Assembly: GCF_000513135.1 (NCBI RefSeq)
Contig: NZ_BAUV01000001.1
Coordinates: forward strand, 186,001 to 250,000
Reading direction: 5' to 3'
Source: Halalkalibacter akibai JCM 9157
Lineage (GTDB): Bacteria; Bacillota; Bacilli; Bacillales; Bacillaceae_D
DNA length: 64,000 nt
The notes below the pieces were generated by a model. It saw only the letters and a list, made by a program, of their open reading frames with translations, was not told where the DNA came from and did no database searches. Below, piece after piece: positions 8,737 to 21,424 of this stretch. Within the stretch, counting starts at the first letter, position 1, and the number at the start of each line of letters is the position of its first letter. The position numbers and the translations under genes were made by a program.

Positions 8737-8874
8737 ATGGAAAAAGGAATGCAACAAGCTCATGGGATTAGTTATTCTGAGTATGAACGTAGCTTAGAAA
8801 AACGAATTCAAATCGAGAAACAACGTGAAAAAGATTACGAAGCTAGTAAAAAAATTGCCGCTCAATTTGGCTAG
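8737..8874 (+). CDS. Possible small helical protein (45 aa)
   Basis: An ORF from ATG 8737 encodes a charged, probably coiled-coil helix (MEKGMQQAHGISYSEYERSL... ending KKIAAQFG). The same frame is open upstream without an ATG, GTG or TTG to about 8692, and the only good Shine-Dalgarno (GAAAGGG, 8681-8687) lies well before the ATG. The real start may therefore use a rare codon, or the 5' end may be damaged. A terminator follows. Family not recognised. Confidence 0.35.
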   Translation: MEKGMQQAHGISYSEYERSLEKRIQIEKQREKDYEASKKIAAQFG

Positions 8875-8904
8875 ATCAAATTAAATATGATAAAATTATT
8901 ATTG

Positions 8905-8932
8905 AGTAGTACCTTGTGGTGCTACTTTTTTC
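8905..8932 (+). terminator. Intrinsic terminator
   Basis: Stem GTAGTACC / GGTGCTAC with loop TTGT, followed by a T-run, ending the yurZ region before suf. Confidence 0.8.
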
Positions 8933-9074
8933 TATGTAAAATATTTATTTTAAGTATTGTCTGAAATGTTGTACATACTTAGTATAGATGCGCCATGAAA
9001 AGCACAAATACGATGGTAGAAAATGTTAGTACTATAAGCATAGGATTAATAGTTTTTATCTGCTGTCTCTTCCT

Positions 9075-9103
9075 TGAACTTATAATAGATTTGTTATAAG
9101 ATT
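9075..9103 (+). promoter_or_regulatory. Candidate suf operon promoter
   Basis: TTGAAC (9075-9080), 17-base spacer, TAAGAT (9098-9103), about 85 bases before sufC. An inverted repeat CTTATAA / TTATAAG covers the spacer and -10 and could be an operator. Confidence 0.55.
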
Positions 9104-9189
9104 AGAATGAGAATAAATTGAGAATCAAAAAACTAAACAAATTAAAGTAGCTTTGTCATAGATAAAGCAATACATTGGAGGTCATTGTA

Positions 9190-9981
9190 ATGTCAGTACC
9201 ACATCTTAAAATTGAGAACCTACACGTATCAGTAGAAGGAAAAGAAATTTTAAAAGATTTCAACCTTGAAATCAAAGGTGGAGAATTCCATGCAATCATG
9301 GGACCTAACGGAACAGGTAAATCTACTTTAGCTTCTGCGATCATGGGTCATCCTAAATATGAAATCACTAGTGGATCAGTAACGATTGATGGTGAAGATT
9401 TACTTGAAATGGAAGTTGACGAGCGTGCACAAGCTGGTCTTTTCTTAGCAATGCAATACCCAAGTGAAATTAGTGGTATTACAAATGCTGATTTCTTACG
9501 TTCAGCTATTAACTCAAAGCGTGAAGAAGGCGACGAAATCTCACTTATGAAGTTTATTCGTCAATTAGACAAGAAAATGGACGTTCTTGATATGGACGAG
9601 TCTTTCTCACACCGTTACCTAAACGAAGGTTTCTCTGGTGGAGAAAAGAAGCGTAATGAAATTCTTCAATTATTAATGCTTGAGCCGAAATTTGCGATTC
9701 TTGATGAGATTGACTCTGGTCTTGATATCGATGCGCTTAAAGTAGTTTCTAAAGGTGTAAACGAAATGCGCAGTGAGAACTTTGGTTGCTTAATTATCAC
9801 TCACTACCAACGTTTACTTAACTACATCACACCTGATAAAGTACACGTAATGATGCAAGGTCGTATTGTTAAATCTGGTGGTGCTGAACTTGCTGCACGT
9901 CTTGAGGCAGAAGGTTATGACTGGATTAAAGCTGAGCTTGGTATTGAAGACGAGCGTGTAGAAGCAAACCAAGAAGCTTAA
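9190..9981 (+). CDS. sufC: Fe-S cluster assembly ATPase SufC
   Basis: ABC-type ATPase of the SufBCD scaffold that builds iron-sulfur clusters in the cytosol. Walker [10 protein letters not shown] is at residues 38-46, the signature FSGGEKKR at 148-155 and Walker [13 protein letters not shown] at 168-179, typical of SufC. ATG 9190 has GGAGGT eight bases upstream; an earlier in-frame GTG-like start at 9175 overlaps that site and is rejected. First gene of sufCDSUB, the sole housekeeping Fe-S system in Bacillus. Confidence 0.97.
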   Translation: MSVPHLKIENLHVSVEGKEILKDFNLEIKGGEFHAIMGPNGTGKSTLASAIMGHPKYEITSGSVTIDGEDLLEMEVDERAQAGLFLAMQYPSEISGITNADFLRSAINSKREEGDEISLMKFIRQLDKKMDVLDMDESFSHRYLNEGFSGGEKKRNEILQLLMLEPKFAILDEIDSGLDIDALKVVSKGVNEMRSENFGCLIITHYQRLLNYITPDKVHVMMQGRIVKSGGAELAARLEAEGYDWIKAELGIEDERVEANQEA

Positions 9982-10046
9982 GTCAGGCACAAACAATAAA
10001 CAAACGACTCGTTTAACGAGAGTACAATAGTAAAGGGTGGGTATGT

Positions 10047-12998
<2,952 letters not shown>

Positions 12999-13013
12999 TT
13001 TTAGCAATGAGAA

Positions 13014-13044
13014 CAGCTGCTTTTAACCTTGTTACAAGCAGCTG
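13014..13044 (+). other. Hairpin between sufU and sufB
   Basis: Perfect 9-bp stem CAGCTGCTT / AAGCAGCTG with a 13-base loop in the only sizeable gap of the suf operon. No T-run follows, so it may be an RNA processing or stability element rather than a terminator. Confidence 0.6.
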
Positions 13045-13091
13045 ACCAGCCATTGCAACCTAGATACACAAATGATAAGGGAGGGTTTCAA

Positions 13092-14489
13092 ATGGCTAAA
13101 AAAATGCCTGAAATCGGAGAATATAAATACGGGTTCTCAGACAAAGATGTCTCGATTTTCCGTTCAAAGCGTGGCTTAACGAAAGAAATCGTTGAAGAAA
13201 TTTCACGCATGAAAAGTGAACCACAATGGATGTTAGATTTCCGTTTAAAATCATTAGAATTATTCTACAAGATGCCAATGCCACAATGGGGTGGGGATCT
13301 TGCTGAATTAAACTTTGATGACATTACTTACTATGTTAAGCCATCAGAGAAATCGGAAAAATCTTGGGATGAAGTACCGGAAGAAATAAAAAATACATTT
13401 GATAAACTTGGTATCCCAGAAGCAGAGCAAAAGTATCTTGCAGGGGTTTCAGCTCAGTATGAATCTGAGGTTGTTTACCACAACATGAAGCAAGAGCTTA
13501 CAGACCTTGGTATTCTTTTCACGGATACAGATACGGCCTTAAGAGAGCATGAAGAAATTTTCAGAGAGCACTTTGGTACGATTATTCCGCCAACAGATAA
13601 CAAATTCGCAGCTTTAAACTCAGCGGTTTGGTCTGGAGGATCTTTCATCTACGTACCAAAAGGAATCAAAACGGAAACGCCATTACAAGCTTATTTCCGT
13701 ATTAACTCAGAAAACATGGGTCAATTCGAGCGTACGTTAATCATCGCTGATGAAGACAGCTCTGTACACTACGTAGAAGGTTGTACAGCACCTGTTTACT
13801 CAACAAACTCACTACACAGTGCGGTTGTTGAAATCATCGTTAAGAAAGATGCTTACTGCCGTTATACAACGATCCAAAACTGGGCTCCAAACATCTTCAA
13901 CCTAGTAACAAAGCGTGCAGTAGCTGATGCTGGTGCTACAATGGAATGGGTTGACGGTAACATCGGTTCAAAATTAACGATGAAATATCCAGCTGTTATC
14001 ATGCGTGGTGAAGGAGCAAAAGGTACAATCCTTTCTATCGCGATCGCAGGTAAAGGACAGCACCAAGATGCTGGTGCGAAAGTTCATCACCTTGCACCAA
14101 ACTGTTCATCAACGATTGTATCGAAATCAATCTCTAAACATGGTGGTAAAGTAACATACCGTGGTATCTGTCACTTCGGCCGCAAATCAGCTGGTTCGAA
14201 GTCGAAGATCGAGTGTGATACATTAATCATGGATAACGAATCAACATCTGATACAATTCCATACAACGAAATTCTAAACAACAACATTACGCTTGAGCAC
14301 GAAGCTACTGTATCAAAAGTATCTGAAGATCAACTCTTCTACTTAATGAGCCGTGGTATTTCTGAGCAAGAAGCAACAGAAATGATCGTAATGGGCTTCA
14401 TCGAGCCGTTCACAAAAGAACTTCCGATGGAGTACGCTGTTGAAATGAACCGCCTAATCAAGTTCGAAATGGAAGGTTCTATCGGTTAA
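13092..14489 (+). CDS. sufB: Fe-S cluster assembly protein SufB
   Basis: Core scaffold subunit of SufBCD, 465 residues from ATG 13092, which follows AAGGGAGGG. An upstream in-frame start at 13029 lies inside the sufU-sufB hairpin region and is rejected. Conserved blocks include [67 protein letters not shown] and [19 protein letters not shown]. Last gene of the operon, ended by a terminator. Confidence 0.97.
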   Translation: MAKKMPEIGEYKYGFSDKDVSIFRSKRGLTKEIVEEISRMKSEPQWMLDFRLKSLELFYKMPMPQWGGDLAELNFDDITYYVKPSEKSEKSWDEVPEEIKNTFDKLGIPEAEQKYLAGVSAQYESEVVYHNMKQELTDLGILFTDTDTALREHEEIFREHFGTIIPPTDNKFAALNSAVWSGGSFIYVPKGIKTETPLQAYFRINSENMGQFERTLIIADEDSSVHYVEGCTAPVYSTNSLHSAVVEIIVKKDAYCRYTTIQNWAPNIFNLVTKRAVADAGATMEWVDGNIGSKLTMKYPAVIMRGEGAKGTILSIAIAGKGQHQDAGAKVHHLAPNCSSTIVSKSISKHGGKVTYRGICHFGRKSAGSKSKIECDTLIMDNESTSDTIPYNEILNNNITLEHEATVSKVSEDQLFYLMSRGISEQEATEMIVMGFIEPFTKELPMEYAVEMNRLIKFEMEGSIG

Positions 14490-14510
14490 TTAAAAATGAT
14501 TATTACAAGG

Positions 14511-14537
14511 AAGCGCCGCATTGCGGTGCTTTTTTTT
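14511..14537 (+). terminator. Intrinsic terminator after sufB
   Basis: Stem AAGCGCCGC / GCGGTGCTT with loop ATT, followed by T8. Confidence 0.9.
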
Positions 14538-14771
14538 ATTGTCAAGTTTAAGAGCATAAGCAGATGTAAGACGTTTTATAAAATCAATTGAAACGTAATT
14601 CATAAATTAAATGAAAGAAAATCTAATAAAATCGTCCTTACACGAAATTGAAGACTGCAAGGAAAACGAGCCTCGTATCCTTTCAGAGCGCTACTTTACA
14701 TATGTTTAGTTATACTCCGTTAATTTCTGGGGTACTATATTAGTAAGCACTTATAGGAGGGCGGAACTAGA

Positions 14772-15785
14772 ATGCAGCCTGGTAACAAAAAAGTGCAGAT
14801 CACGTCGTCAGAGCTTGGTGATTTATGGACAACTTACATGAATGATTCAATGGCGATCTGCATGTTTAATCAATTTTTACAACACATAGATGATGATGAA
14901 ATAAAAGTTATTCTTGAGTATGCTTTAAAGCTTTCTGAAGAGCATTGTGCGTTTATTGAGGGTTTATTTAAAGAGGAAAATGCAGCTATTCCACAAGGAT
15001 TTAATGTCGAGACAGATGTTAATTTATCTGCTCCAAGACTGTATTCTGATACGTTCTATCTGATGTATCTACATAACATGGGTAAGATTGGTGGAAATAG
15101 CTTCACGCTTTGTTTAGCAACCTCGGCTCGTAAAGATGTGAGAGATTTTTTTAGAAAATGCGTAGAGCATTCAATGGAGTTATTTGAACGAACCTCATCT
15201 ACTTTACTCTCTAAGGGATTGTTTTTGCGTCCGCCTCAAATAGAAATGCCTAAGCAAGTTGATTTTGTTCAACACCAAAGCTTCTTGAATGGATGGTTTG
15301 GAGATAGAAGGCCGTTAAATGCAGTAGAGATCATGAATTTATTCTTTAATATCGAGAGAAATCAAATCGGTAAATCATTAGTAACTGGATTTAGTCAAAC
15401 GACAACTGATAAGGAAGTTGCTAACTATTTTGTGAGAGCGAAGGAAATCGCAGCAAAGCATATTGAGATTTTCGGATCAGCTTTAAGTGAGTCAGAACTT
15501 CCATCGCCAATGACTTGGGATACGATGCCAACGACTTCAACAACTCAAACTTTCTCAGACAAGCTTATGATGTTTCACGCAACGGTCTTAACGGGAGCTT
15601 CAGTGAGTCATTACGGAACGAGTATGGGGACAAGTCCACGTCGTGATATTGGAGTAACCTATAATCGGATCATTCAAGAGGTATTACTTTTTGCCGAAGA
15701 TGGAACACAAATCATGATAAACCGCAGTTGGTTAGAACAACCGCCCCAAGCACCAAATCGAAGTGCGCTTGTGAAGAAAGATTAA
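14772..15785 (+). CDS. DUF3231 family protein (tandem ferritin-like helices)
   Basis: A 337-residue helical protein of the DUF3231 family found in Bacillaceae. It appears to consist of two similar halves (about residues 10-170 and 180-330): each begins LGDLWTTYMNDS or AVEIMNLFFNIE and carries HCAFIEGLF or AKHIEIFGSAL, suggesting two four-helix bundles. No signal peptide is seen. TATAGGAGGGCGG precedes the ATG. The function is unknown; family members are often spore-related (weak knowledge). Alone in its transcription unit, convergent with the LysM gene. Confidence 0.8.
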   Translation: MQPGNKKVQITSSELGDLWTTYMNDSMAICMFNQFLQHIDDDEIKVILEYALKLSEEHCAFIEGLFKEENAAIPQGFNVETDVNLSAPRLYSDTFYLMYLHNMGKIGGNSFTLCLATSARKDVRDFFRKCVEHSMELFERTSSTLLSKGLFLRPPQIEMPKQVDFVQHQSFLNGWFGDRRPLNAVEIMNLFFNIERNQIGKSLVTGFSQTTTDKEVANYFVRAKEIAAKHIEIFGSALSESELPSPMTWDTMPTTSTTQTFSDKLMMFHATVLTGASVSHYGTSMGTSPRRDIGVTYNRIIQEVLLFAEDGTQIMINRSWLEQPPQAPNRSALVKKD

Positions 15786-15801
15786 TTAAAGAGAAGAGAT
15801 A

Positions 15802-15840
15802 AAGAGAGGATGACCTGAAGTCATCCTCTCTTAACTTTTT
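15802..15840. terminator. Bidirectional terminator between DUF3231 and LysM genes
   Basis: Stem AAGAGAGGATGAC / GTCATCCTCTCTT with loop CTGAA and T-rich flank. It serves two convergent genes. Confidence 0.88.
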
Positions 15841-15841
15841 A

Positions 15842-16411
15842 TTATGAGGTTGGAATAGTAAGTGTTGATCCTATTGGTAATGCCAATAGATTCACATTTG
15901 GATTAGCTTCTCTTAAATCGTTTACGGTTACACCATTATAGACCGAAGCAATGTTCCAAAGAGTATTACCCGGTTGTACTGTGTGTGTAACGGAGTCTCC
16001 AGAGCCATCTGAGCTTCGAATGGTCAGTTGGGAGCCAACTGGTAAAGCATAAGGGTCTATACCAATATTCTCAACGATAAGATGCTCAACAGTCACCCCA
16101 TCATAAGTATTGGCAATGTTCCAGAGAGTGTTACCAGGCTGAACGGTGTGTGTGACTTTTTCTTCATCTGAATTGTCATCATCTACTCGTTCTAGCAAAA
16201 TCTCTGTACCGATAGGAAGGCTATTTGGGTTTAAATTATGGTTGATGTTCATTAGCTCCTCCGTAGTCATATGATGATTTTGCGCGATACTCCAAAGTGT
16301 ATCACCTTCCTCAATGGTCGTTACTGACGCGGCACTAGGGGATAAACTCGAAAACCCGAAAACCATACCTGCTGCCAGAATAGGTGTCATGAATTTTGTC
16401 GTTTTTTTCAT
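15842..16411 (-). CDS. Secreted protein with three LysM domains
   Basis: A 189-residue exported protein. The signal peptide is about residues 1-29 (MKKTTKFMTPIL... SAAS). Three LysM peptidoglycan-binding repeats lie at about 30-73, 86-131 and 141-186; the second and third share THTVQPGNTLWNIA. There is no catalytic domain, so it is probably a cell-wall binding protein rather than a complete hydrolase. ATG 16411 has AAAGGAGGAG upstream; the longer frame to 16441 is rejected because it includes that site. Acidic linkers separate the domains. Confidence 0.88.
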   Translation of the reverse strand: MKKTTKFMTPILAAGMVFGFSSLSPSAASVTTIEEGDTLWSIAQNHHMTTEELMNINHNLNPNSLPIGTEILLERVDDDNSDEEKVTHTVQPGNTLWNIANTYDGVTVEHLIVENIGIDPYALPVGSQLTIRSSDGSGDSVTHTVQPGNTLWNIASVYNGVTVNDLREANPNVNLLALPIGSTLTIPTS

Positions 16412-16633
16412 GCTATCTCCTCCTTTGTTAGTAACGTTCATTTACTGTATACCTGTTAGATGAGATTTTAAACTTATGTATCGACAGAATCATACAAATT
16501 TTTCAGACCATCCCTGTTTATCTCTAAGTACATTCTTAGTCGGTATTTTACCTACTTAGAAATGTCCGTTATTGAATCTTCTCAATTTTGAATGCGAAAT
16601 ATATCAAAATAAGCTTGTGTAGGTAATTTAAAG

Positions 16634-16647
16634 TGCAAACGATTTCG
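16634..16647. promoter_or_regulatory. cre-like site upstream of amylase
   Basis: TGCAAACGATTTCG fits the core TGNAANCGNWNNC of CcpA sites. It lies about 30 bases upstream of the proposed -35. Confidence 0.4.
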
Positions 16648-16676
16648 TAAACGGTGTTCACTCCAGCTATTTACCA

Positions 16677-16705
16677 TTGCAATAAACCTATTTTACTAGT
16701 AAGAT
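16677..16705 (+). promoter_or_regulatory. Candidate amylase promoter
   Basis: TTGCAA (16677-16682), 17-base spacer, TAAGAT (16700-16705), followed at once by a cre-like site. Confidence 0.5.
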
Positions 16706-16709
16706 TTAA

Positions 16710-16723
16710 TGTAAGCGTTTTTT
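16710..16723. promoter_or_regulatory. cre-like site at amylase transcription start
   Basis: TGTAAGCGTTTTTT matches the CcpA consensus TGWAARCGNTNNCW except at the second C. Its place just after the -10 suits repression by glucose. Confidence 0.6.
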
Positions 16724-16751
16724 TCTATTTTAAAAGGGATAAGGAGGATAA

Positions 16752-19373
16752 ATGATGAAGCGTTTATCTATGGTTTTTTTATGTTTATTGATTTTATTGA
16801 CCACTTTTGTGCCAACGTTTGCGCAAGTTGGTTTTGCCCAATGGAGTGCTGAGGACGGAGGGTACGAAAACGTTGTATTGCGGGGGAGTGTTGCTCCGTT
16901 AACTTGGGATGGTTATGACCATCCGCTTGTGTTTGATGAAAGTGAAGGTGCTTGGGTCAGTGAACCTATTAATCTGCCTGGTGGACAGAATGTAGAGTAT
17001 AAATTCGTTTACGATAGTGAGTGGATGCCAGGCGAAAATTTAGAGTTTACAACCGCTCAAGCAGGTGAATATCAATTTGTTTTTTATCCACAGGATGAAA
17101 GAAGGGTAGATGTTCGTCCGGCTGTTGATTATGAAGGAGAATTAACCCTTCAGCTTGAATTGCCAGAAGGAACTCCTGATTGGGTTGTGGTGACTGTTGC
17201 CTCTAATTTAAATAATTTCACTTATACTACAACGGAGATGACGAAAGAGGAGAATGGTCTTTATTCGCTAACGGTTGAAGGAAATCCTGGTGAAACATTT
17301 GAATATCGTTATGGGTTAGGAGATATTTTGTATCAAGAAATGAATCCGGATAACCGATCCGCTGTTTTTTCAGAAACCGGAACATTGATTGAAGATAAAG
17401 TTGAAGGTTGGACGGGTATTCCGATTGCAACAAATGTAGTTCACGACTTTAATCATTCTCCTTTTATTCCAACCGAGAATGATGATGTCGTCATTTCTGT
17501 TGAAATCGAACACCATGGTCCGATTACACATGGTGCAATCTATTTTACAACAGACGGAGCTTCTCCAGATGGCGCAAGAGGGAATGCGGTAGTTGGCCAA
17601 ACGGCTGAGCTCACTTTAGTTCAAACAAACGAACAAGACAGGGGAGGCTTTGTCTCTGTTTTTGAGGGAATAATCCCAGCTCAAGAAAATGAAACACCTG
17701 TAAAATATAAAATCGACGTCTGGAACGAAGCGGGAGAAGGCTCACAGTTTGCTGATACAAATAGCTTAACGGCTCGTGAAGCAACGGAATTTGCTTATTA
17801 TGTAGATGATTTCAGGTCGCCGCAATGGGCGAAAGACGCGGTCATTTATCATATTTTTGTTGATCGTTTCAAAGACGGAAACAAAGACAACAACTATGAT
17901 ACAGTCGATGCGGATGAAGTCGGGTTAGAGGAAGCGTTAAAGGACTGGATGGGCGGAGATCTTGAAGGGGTTATAGAAAAACTAGATTACCTTGAAGAGT
18001 TAGGTGTGAACACGATCTATTTATCTCCTGTGTTTGAAGGACCTTACTCACACGGTTACCATCCCATGGACTTCTTAAATATTGATCGTAATTTTGGTTC
18101 GCTTGAGTTGCTTCAACAATTAATATCAGACGCAAAAAGTCGTGACATGAAAGTTATTTATGACATGGTTCCTAATCACAATTCAAATTTGCATCCATTT
18201 TTCGAAGATGCGCTAGCGCTTGGGTCAGAAAGTCCTTATTATGACTGGTATACTTTTTATGAAGATGGCTCTTATGAAGCGTTCTATGGCATCGAATCTT
18301 TGCCTCAGCTTAACAACGATCATGATGAAGCCAGAGATTATATGCTAAATGAAGTGATTCCGTTTTGGTTAGAAGAGGTAGGATTTGACGGGTATCGTTT
18401 AGATTATGCGAAAGGACCAAGTTACAGCTTCTGGGTCGACTTCCGCCATGCGGTTAAACAACTTGATAAAGACTATCTTATTATCGGTGAAATTTGGGAT
18501 AGCCGTAATAAAATTAATTCGTACTCAGGAAAATTAGACGGAGCTCTTGACTTTGGTTTTCATGATACGTTTAAAGGTGCTTTTGCCGAAGAGGGTTCCC
18601 TTCGTAATGTGAGTAATCTAGTACAGGAAAATCTTGAAATCTATCACTCCGAATATATTATGACGTCTTTCTTAGATAATCATGATGTGCCAAGATTTTT
18701 ACATGAAGTTGGAAATGATACTAAGAAACTGAAACAGGCTTCATTTACACAGTTTACATTACCGGGTACACCGATGATTTATTATGGAACAGAGGTAGGG
18801 CTTTCGCAAACTAAAGATCATAACGACTACTCAGATTGGAAAGACCGTTGGTATCGTGAAATGATGATTTGGGACGAAGAGCAGGATCAAGAATTGCTCG
18901 CTCATTATAAAAACATCATTGCTTTACGTGCAGAGTATTCTGCTTTACGAACAGGTAGTTATGCTGAAATTTTTGCTAACGATGATATGCTGATTTTTGA
19001 GAGAGAAGATGCAGAATCAAGGCTTTTGCTCATCGTTAACAAAGGTGTAGACCGCACTCTGAATCTAGCTTCTCTTTATAAATTTGAGGAATTACGCGAT
19101 GTTAGTTTGCTTAACGTTTGGACAGGGGAAGAGCATCAAATAGAAGAAGGGACCATTCGCTTGCGTACGGGTGAAACCGGGTTTGCCGCTTTTGAAATAA
19201 AGGGCGAGTTAACGGAAGTAGTTACTGGGGCTGATGTGGATGTGGAAAAAAATAAAGAGGTCGAGGAGAACGCCGGCTCAGAGACGAATCCGTATGTGTT
19301 TTTCTTGATAGGGTTAATCGTCATACTCTTTGCCGCAGTCTCTTATTTCCTCAATAATAGAAGCAAGAAGTAA
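16752..19373 (+). CDS. Membrane-anchored extracellular alpha-amylase (GH13)
   Basis: An 873-residue starch-degrading enzyme held on the cell surface. Order: signal peptide (1-25), two N-terminal beta-sandwich modules resembling carbohydrate-binding or pullulanase-type domains (about 30-125 and 130-225), a linker domain (about 235-350), the GH13 barrel from about 355 (AVIYHIFVDRF), a C-terminal beta domain, an acidic linker, and a final transmembrane helix (about 845-866) followed by NNRSKK. Catalytic residues are D551 (YRLDYAK), E580 (IIGEIWD) and D645 (LDNHDVPRF). The single-helix anchor replaces the more usual free secretion or LPxTG anchor. Cre-like sites upstream suggest carbon catabolite control. 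Confidence 0.9.
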   Translation: MMKRLSMVFLCLLILLTTFVPTFAQVGFAQWSAEDGGYENVVLRGSVAPLTWDGYDHPLVFDESEGAWVSEPINLPGGQNVEYKFVYDSEWMPGENLEFTTAQAGEYQFVFYPQDERRVDVRPAVDYEGELTLQLELPEGTPDWVVVTVASNLNNFTYTTTEMTKEENGLYSLTVEGNPGETFEYRYGLGDILYQEMNPDNRSAVFSETGTLIEDKVEGWTGIPIATNVVHDFNHSPFIPTENDDVVISVEIEHHGPITHGAIYFTTDGASPDGARGNAVVGQTAELTLVQTNEQDRGGFVSVFEGIIPAQENETPVKYKIDVWNEAGEGSQFADTNSLTAREATEFAYYVDDFRSPQWAKDAVIYHIFVDRFKDGNKDNNYDTVDADEVGLEEALKDWMGGDLEGVIEKLDYLEELGVNTIYLSPVFEGPYSHGYHPMDFLNIDRNFGSLELLQQLISDAKSRDMKVIYDMVPNHNSNLHPFFEDALALGSESPYYDWYTFYEDGSYEAFYGIESLPQLNNDHDEARDYMLNEVIPFWLEEVGFDGYRLDYAKGPSYSFWVDFRHAVKQLDKDYLIIGEIWDSRNKINSYSGKLDGALDFGFHDTFKGAFAEEGSLRNVSNLVQENLEIYHSEYIMTSFLDNHDVPRFLHEVGNDTKKLKQASFTQFTLPGTPMIYYGTEVGLSQTKDHNDYSDWKDRWYREMMIWDEEQDQELLAHYKNIIALRAEYSALRTGSYAEIFANDDMLIFEREDAESRLLLIVNKGVDRTLNLASLYKFEELRDVSLLNVWTGEEHQIEEGTIRLRTGETGFAAFEIKGELTEVVTGADVDVEKNKEVEENAGSETNPYVFFLIGLIVILFAAVSYFLNNRSKK

Positions 19374-19379
19374 TGCTTA

Positions 19380-19419
19380 AAAGTGAATCCTCGCGTTCAG
19401 TCGAGGTTCACTTTTTTTT
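19380..19419 (+). terminator. Intrinsic terminator after amylase
   Basis: Stem AAGTGAATCCTCG / CGAGGTTCACTT followed by a long T-run. Confidence 0.88.
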
Positions 19420-19444
19420 GCGTTGTACTGCTACGACGGATTTC

Positions 19445-19575
19445 GTAGATTTATAAGGGTTAGTAGATATATTCGTAAAGTAGTAGATAAATGAAGGGGA
19501 AAAGTAGAAATATGAGTTCGGTTAGTAGATATATCAGAAAATTAGTAGATATATCGCAAAAATAGTAGATAAAAT
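19445..19575. repeat. Seven phased GTAGAT repeats, about 20 bp apart
   Basis: GTAGAT (one copy GTAGAA) begins at 19445, 19463, 19483, 19504, 19525, 19545 and 19565. The best copies read TTAGTAGATATATC. Spacings of 18-21 bp are close to two helical turns, so the sites face the same side of the DNA. Confidence 0.75.
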
Positions 19576-19693
19576 TCCGGGCGACAGGCACCTAAAAAGA
19601 AAATGTGAAAGTCGAGGCGGGGAGTGTGAGACCGAGTAGTAAATCAGGTATAATAAAGTCAATGAAGATTTACGGTAAAGTGGGTGGGTGGCG

Positions 19694-20542
19694 ATGATTT
19701 ATATTGGCTTGGCGGGCTGGGGCGATCATGATGATTTGTATATGAACGGAACGCAAAGGCAGTCGAAGCTTGAAGTGTATGCAGGACATTTTCCGATTGT
19801 CGAAATTGATGCCTCGTTTTATGCGGTACAACCTCTTCGGAATATGGAAAAATGGGTGAGTGAAACACCGCCGGCTTTTCGGTTTGTGGTGAAAGCCTTT
19901 CAAGGGATGACGGGTCATCAAAAAGGATTTGATCCGTTTCAATCGAAAGAGGAGATGTTTGAAGCGTTCCGGTTGTCGTTAGCTCCGTTGCAAAAAGCGA
20001 ATAAATTAGCGATGGTGCTCTGTCAGTTCCCACCTTGGTTCGATTGTAAAAAAGAACATGTACAGTGGATTCGTTTTGTTAAAGAACAACTAAAGGAAAT
20101 ACCGGTTGCCCTCGAATTCCGTCATCGTTCGTGGTTTGAAGAACAGACTCGTGAAAAAACACTTCTTTTTATGAAACAAGAAGGCTGGATACATAGTATT
20201 TGCGATGAACCGCAAGCAGGCCAAAGATCAGTGCCAGTTGTAACTGAAGCAACAGATCAGCAAAAAACGCTCATTCGTTTTCATGGACGCAATGTTCATG
20301 GTTGGAATGATCCGGGTGATGGTACATGGCGGGACGTCCGTTATTTATATGAATATAATAAGAAGGAATTAGAAGAGTGGAAAGAAAGACTTGCGCTTTT
20401 ACAAACGCAATCGAAGGACATTTACATTATTTTCAATAATAACTCTGGTGGGCATGCAGCGGGAAATGCAAAGCAACTAATTGACATGTTAGGAATAGAG
20501 TATGCTGGACTTGCACCTAGACAACTCGATTTGTTTTCTTGA
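19694..20542 (+). CDS. yunF: DUF72 family protein YunF
   Basis: A 282-residue TIM-barrel-like DUF72 protein. It starts MIYIGLAGWGDHDD like YunF, with typical motifs FPIVEIDASFY, FRFVVKAFQGMTGH, LCQFPPWF, VALEFRHRSWF and the C-terminal IYIIFNNNSGGHAAGNA. ATG 19694 is preferred to GTG 19688 by comparison with the family N-terminus. The activity is unknown. In B. subtilis yunF, yunE, yunD and yunC are neighbours as here. Confidence 0.88.
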   Translation: MIYIGLAGWGDHDDLYMNGTQRQSKLEVYAGHFPIVEIDASFYAVQPLRNMEKWVSETPPAFRFVVKAFQGMTGHQKGFDPFQSKEEMFEAFRLSLAPLQKANKLAMVLCQFPPWFDCKKEHVQWIRFVKEQLKEIPVALEFRHRSWFEEQTREKTLLFMKQEGWIHSICDEPQAGQRSVPVVTEATDQQKTLIRFHGRNVHGWNDPGDGTWRDVRYLYEYNKKELEEWKERLALLQTQSKDIYIIFNNNSGGHAAGNAKQLIDMLGIEYAGLAPRQLDLFS

Positions 20543-20585
20543 TAATAATAAAGATGGCATCACGGATGTTTAACGAGGAGTAGGT

Positions 20586-21404
20586 GTGAAAATGGTCTGG
20601 ATCATCTTAGCTTTAGTCGGTTTAATCGGCGGAACGATCGGAAGCTTAATGGGTTTGGGTGGCGGAATTATTGTTGTTCCGGCTTTATTGTTTCTAGCTA
20701 GCTATTCCATTTTAGAGATTACCCCGCAAATAGCAGTCGGCACATCTCTTGTTATTATGATTGGTACGGGTTTGTCAGCTACCATTGCTTATGTCAAACA
20801 AAAGAAGGTTGATTACAAGAGTGGATTGCTCTTTTTTTGTGCAAGTGGGCCGGGTGCAGTTGTTGGAGCTTGGTTAAATCGTTTGGTGGATACAGAAGCG
20901 TTTCAACTTTTATTTGGTGTTTTTATTTTGCTTATGGCCACAGTCCTGTTTATCCGGAAATATTTGAAGAAGCGGCCATATGTAAAAAAGAGAATTGAAC
21001 GAGAGTATATCGACACGGAACAAAATCTATATACATATGGTTATAACATACTTCCTGCGCTTTCTGTTGCTTTTATGGTAGGAATGTTGTCAGGGCTCTT
21101 TGGGATTGGTGGCGGTTCATTGATGGTTCCAGCCATGGTTGTGCTTTTTCATTTTCCTCCCCATTTAGCTGTTGCTACATCGATGTTTATGATATTGCTC
21201 TCGGCAATGGTCGGATCTGTTTCACATATGGTATTAGGAAATGTAAACTGGTTATACGTGTTAGCTCTTTTGCCAGGTGCTTGGCTTGGAGGAATAGCAG
21301 GGGCAGCGTTAAATAAACGTTTAACCAGTGAGAAATTAATGATTGTTTTTAGACTCATGTTAATCGTGATTGCTCTTCGGTTAATATATGAAGGGATCGT
21401 GTAA
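20586..21404 (+). CDS. yunE: TauE/SafE family membrane protein YunE
   Basis: A 272-residue permease of the sulfite exporter TauE/SafE family with about eight hydrophobic segments. The duplicated motif GGTIGSLMGLGGGIIVVPALL (first half) and GLFGIGGGSLMVPAMV (second half) is diagnostic. A basic loop (KKRPYVKKRIERE) separates the halves. GTG 20586 follows GAGGAG by five bases; ATG 20592 is an alternative. Probably exports or imports a sulfur-containing or other small anion, substrate unknown. Forms a unit with yunF and yunD. Confidence 0.88.
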   Translation: MKMVWIILALVGLIGGTIGSLMGLGGGIIVVPALLFLASYSILEITPQIAVGTSLVIMIGTGLSATIAYVKQKKVDYKSGLLFFCASGPGAVVGAWLNRLVDTEAFQLLFGVFILLMATVLFIRKYLKKRPYVKKRIEREYIDTEQNLYTYGYNILPALSVAFMVGMLSGLFGIGGGSLMVPAMVVLFHFPPHLAVATSMFMILLSAMVGSVSHMVLGNVNWLYVLALLPGAWLGGIAGAALNKRLTSEKLMIVFRLMLIVIALRLIYEGIV

Positions 21405-21424
21405 CAGCGGGAAGGAGGAAGCGG

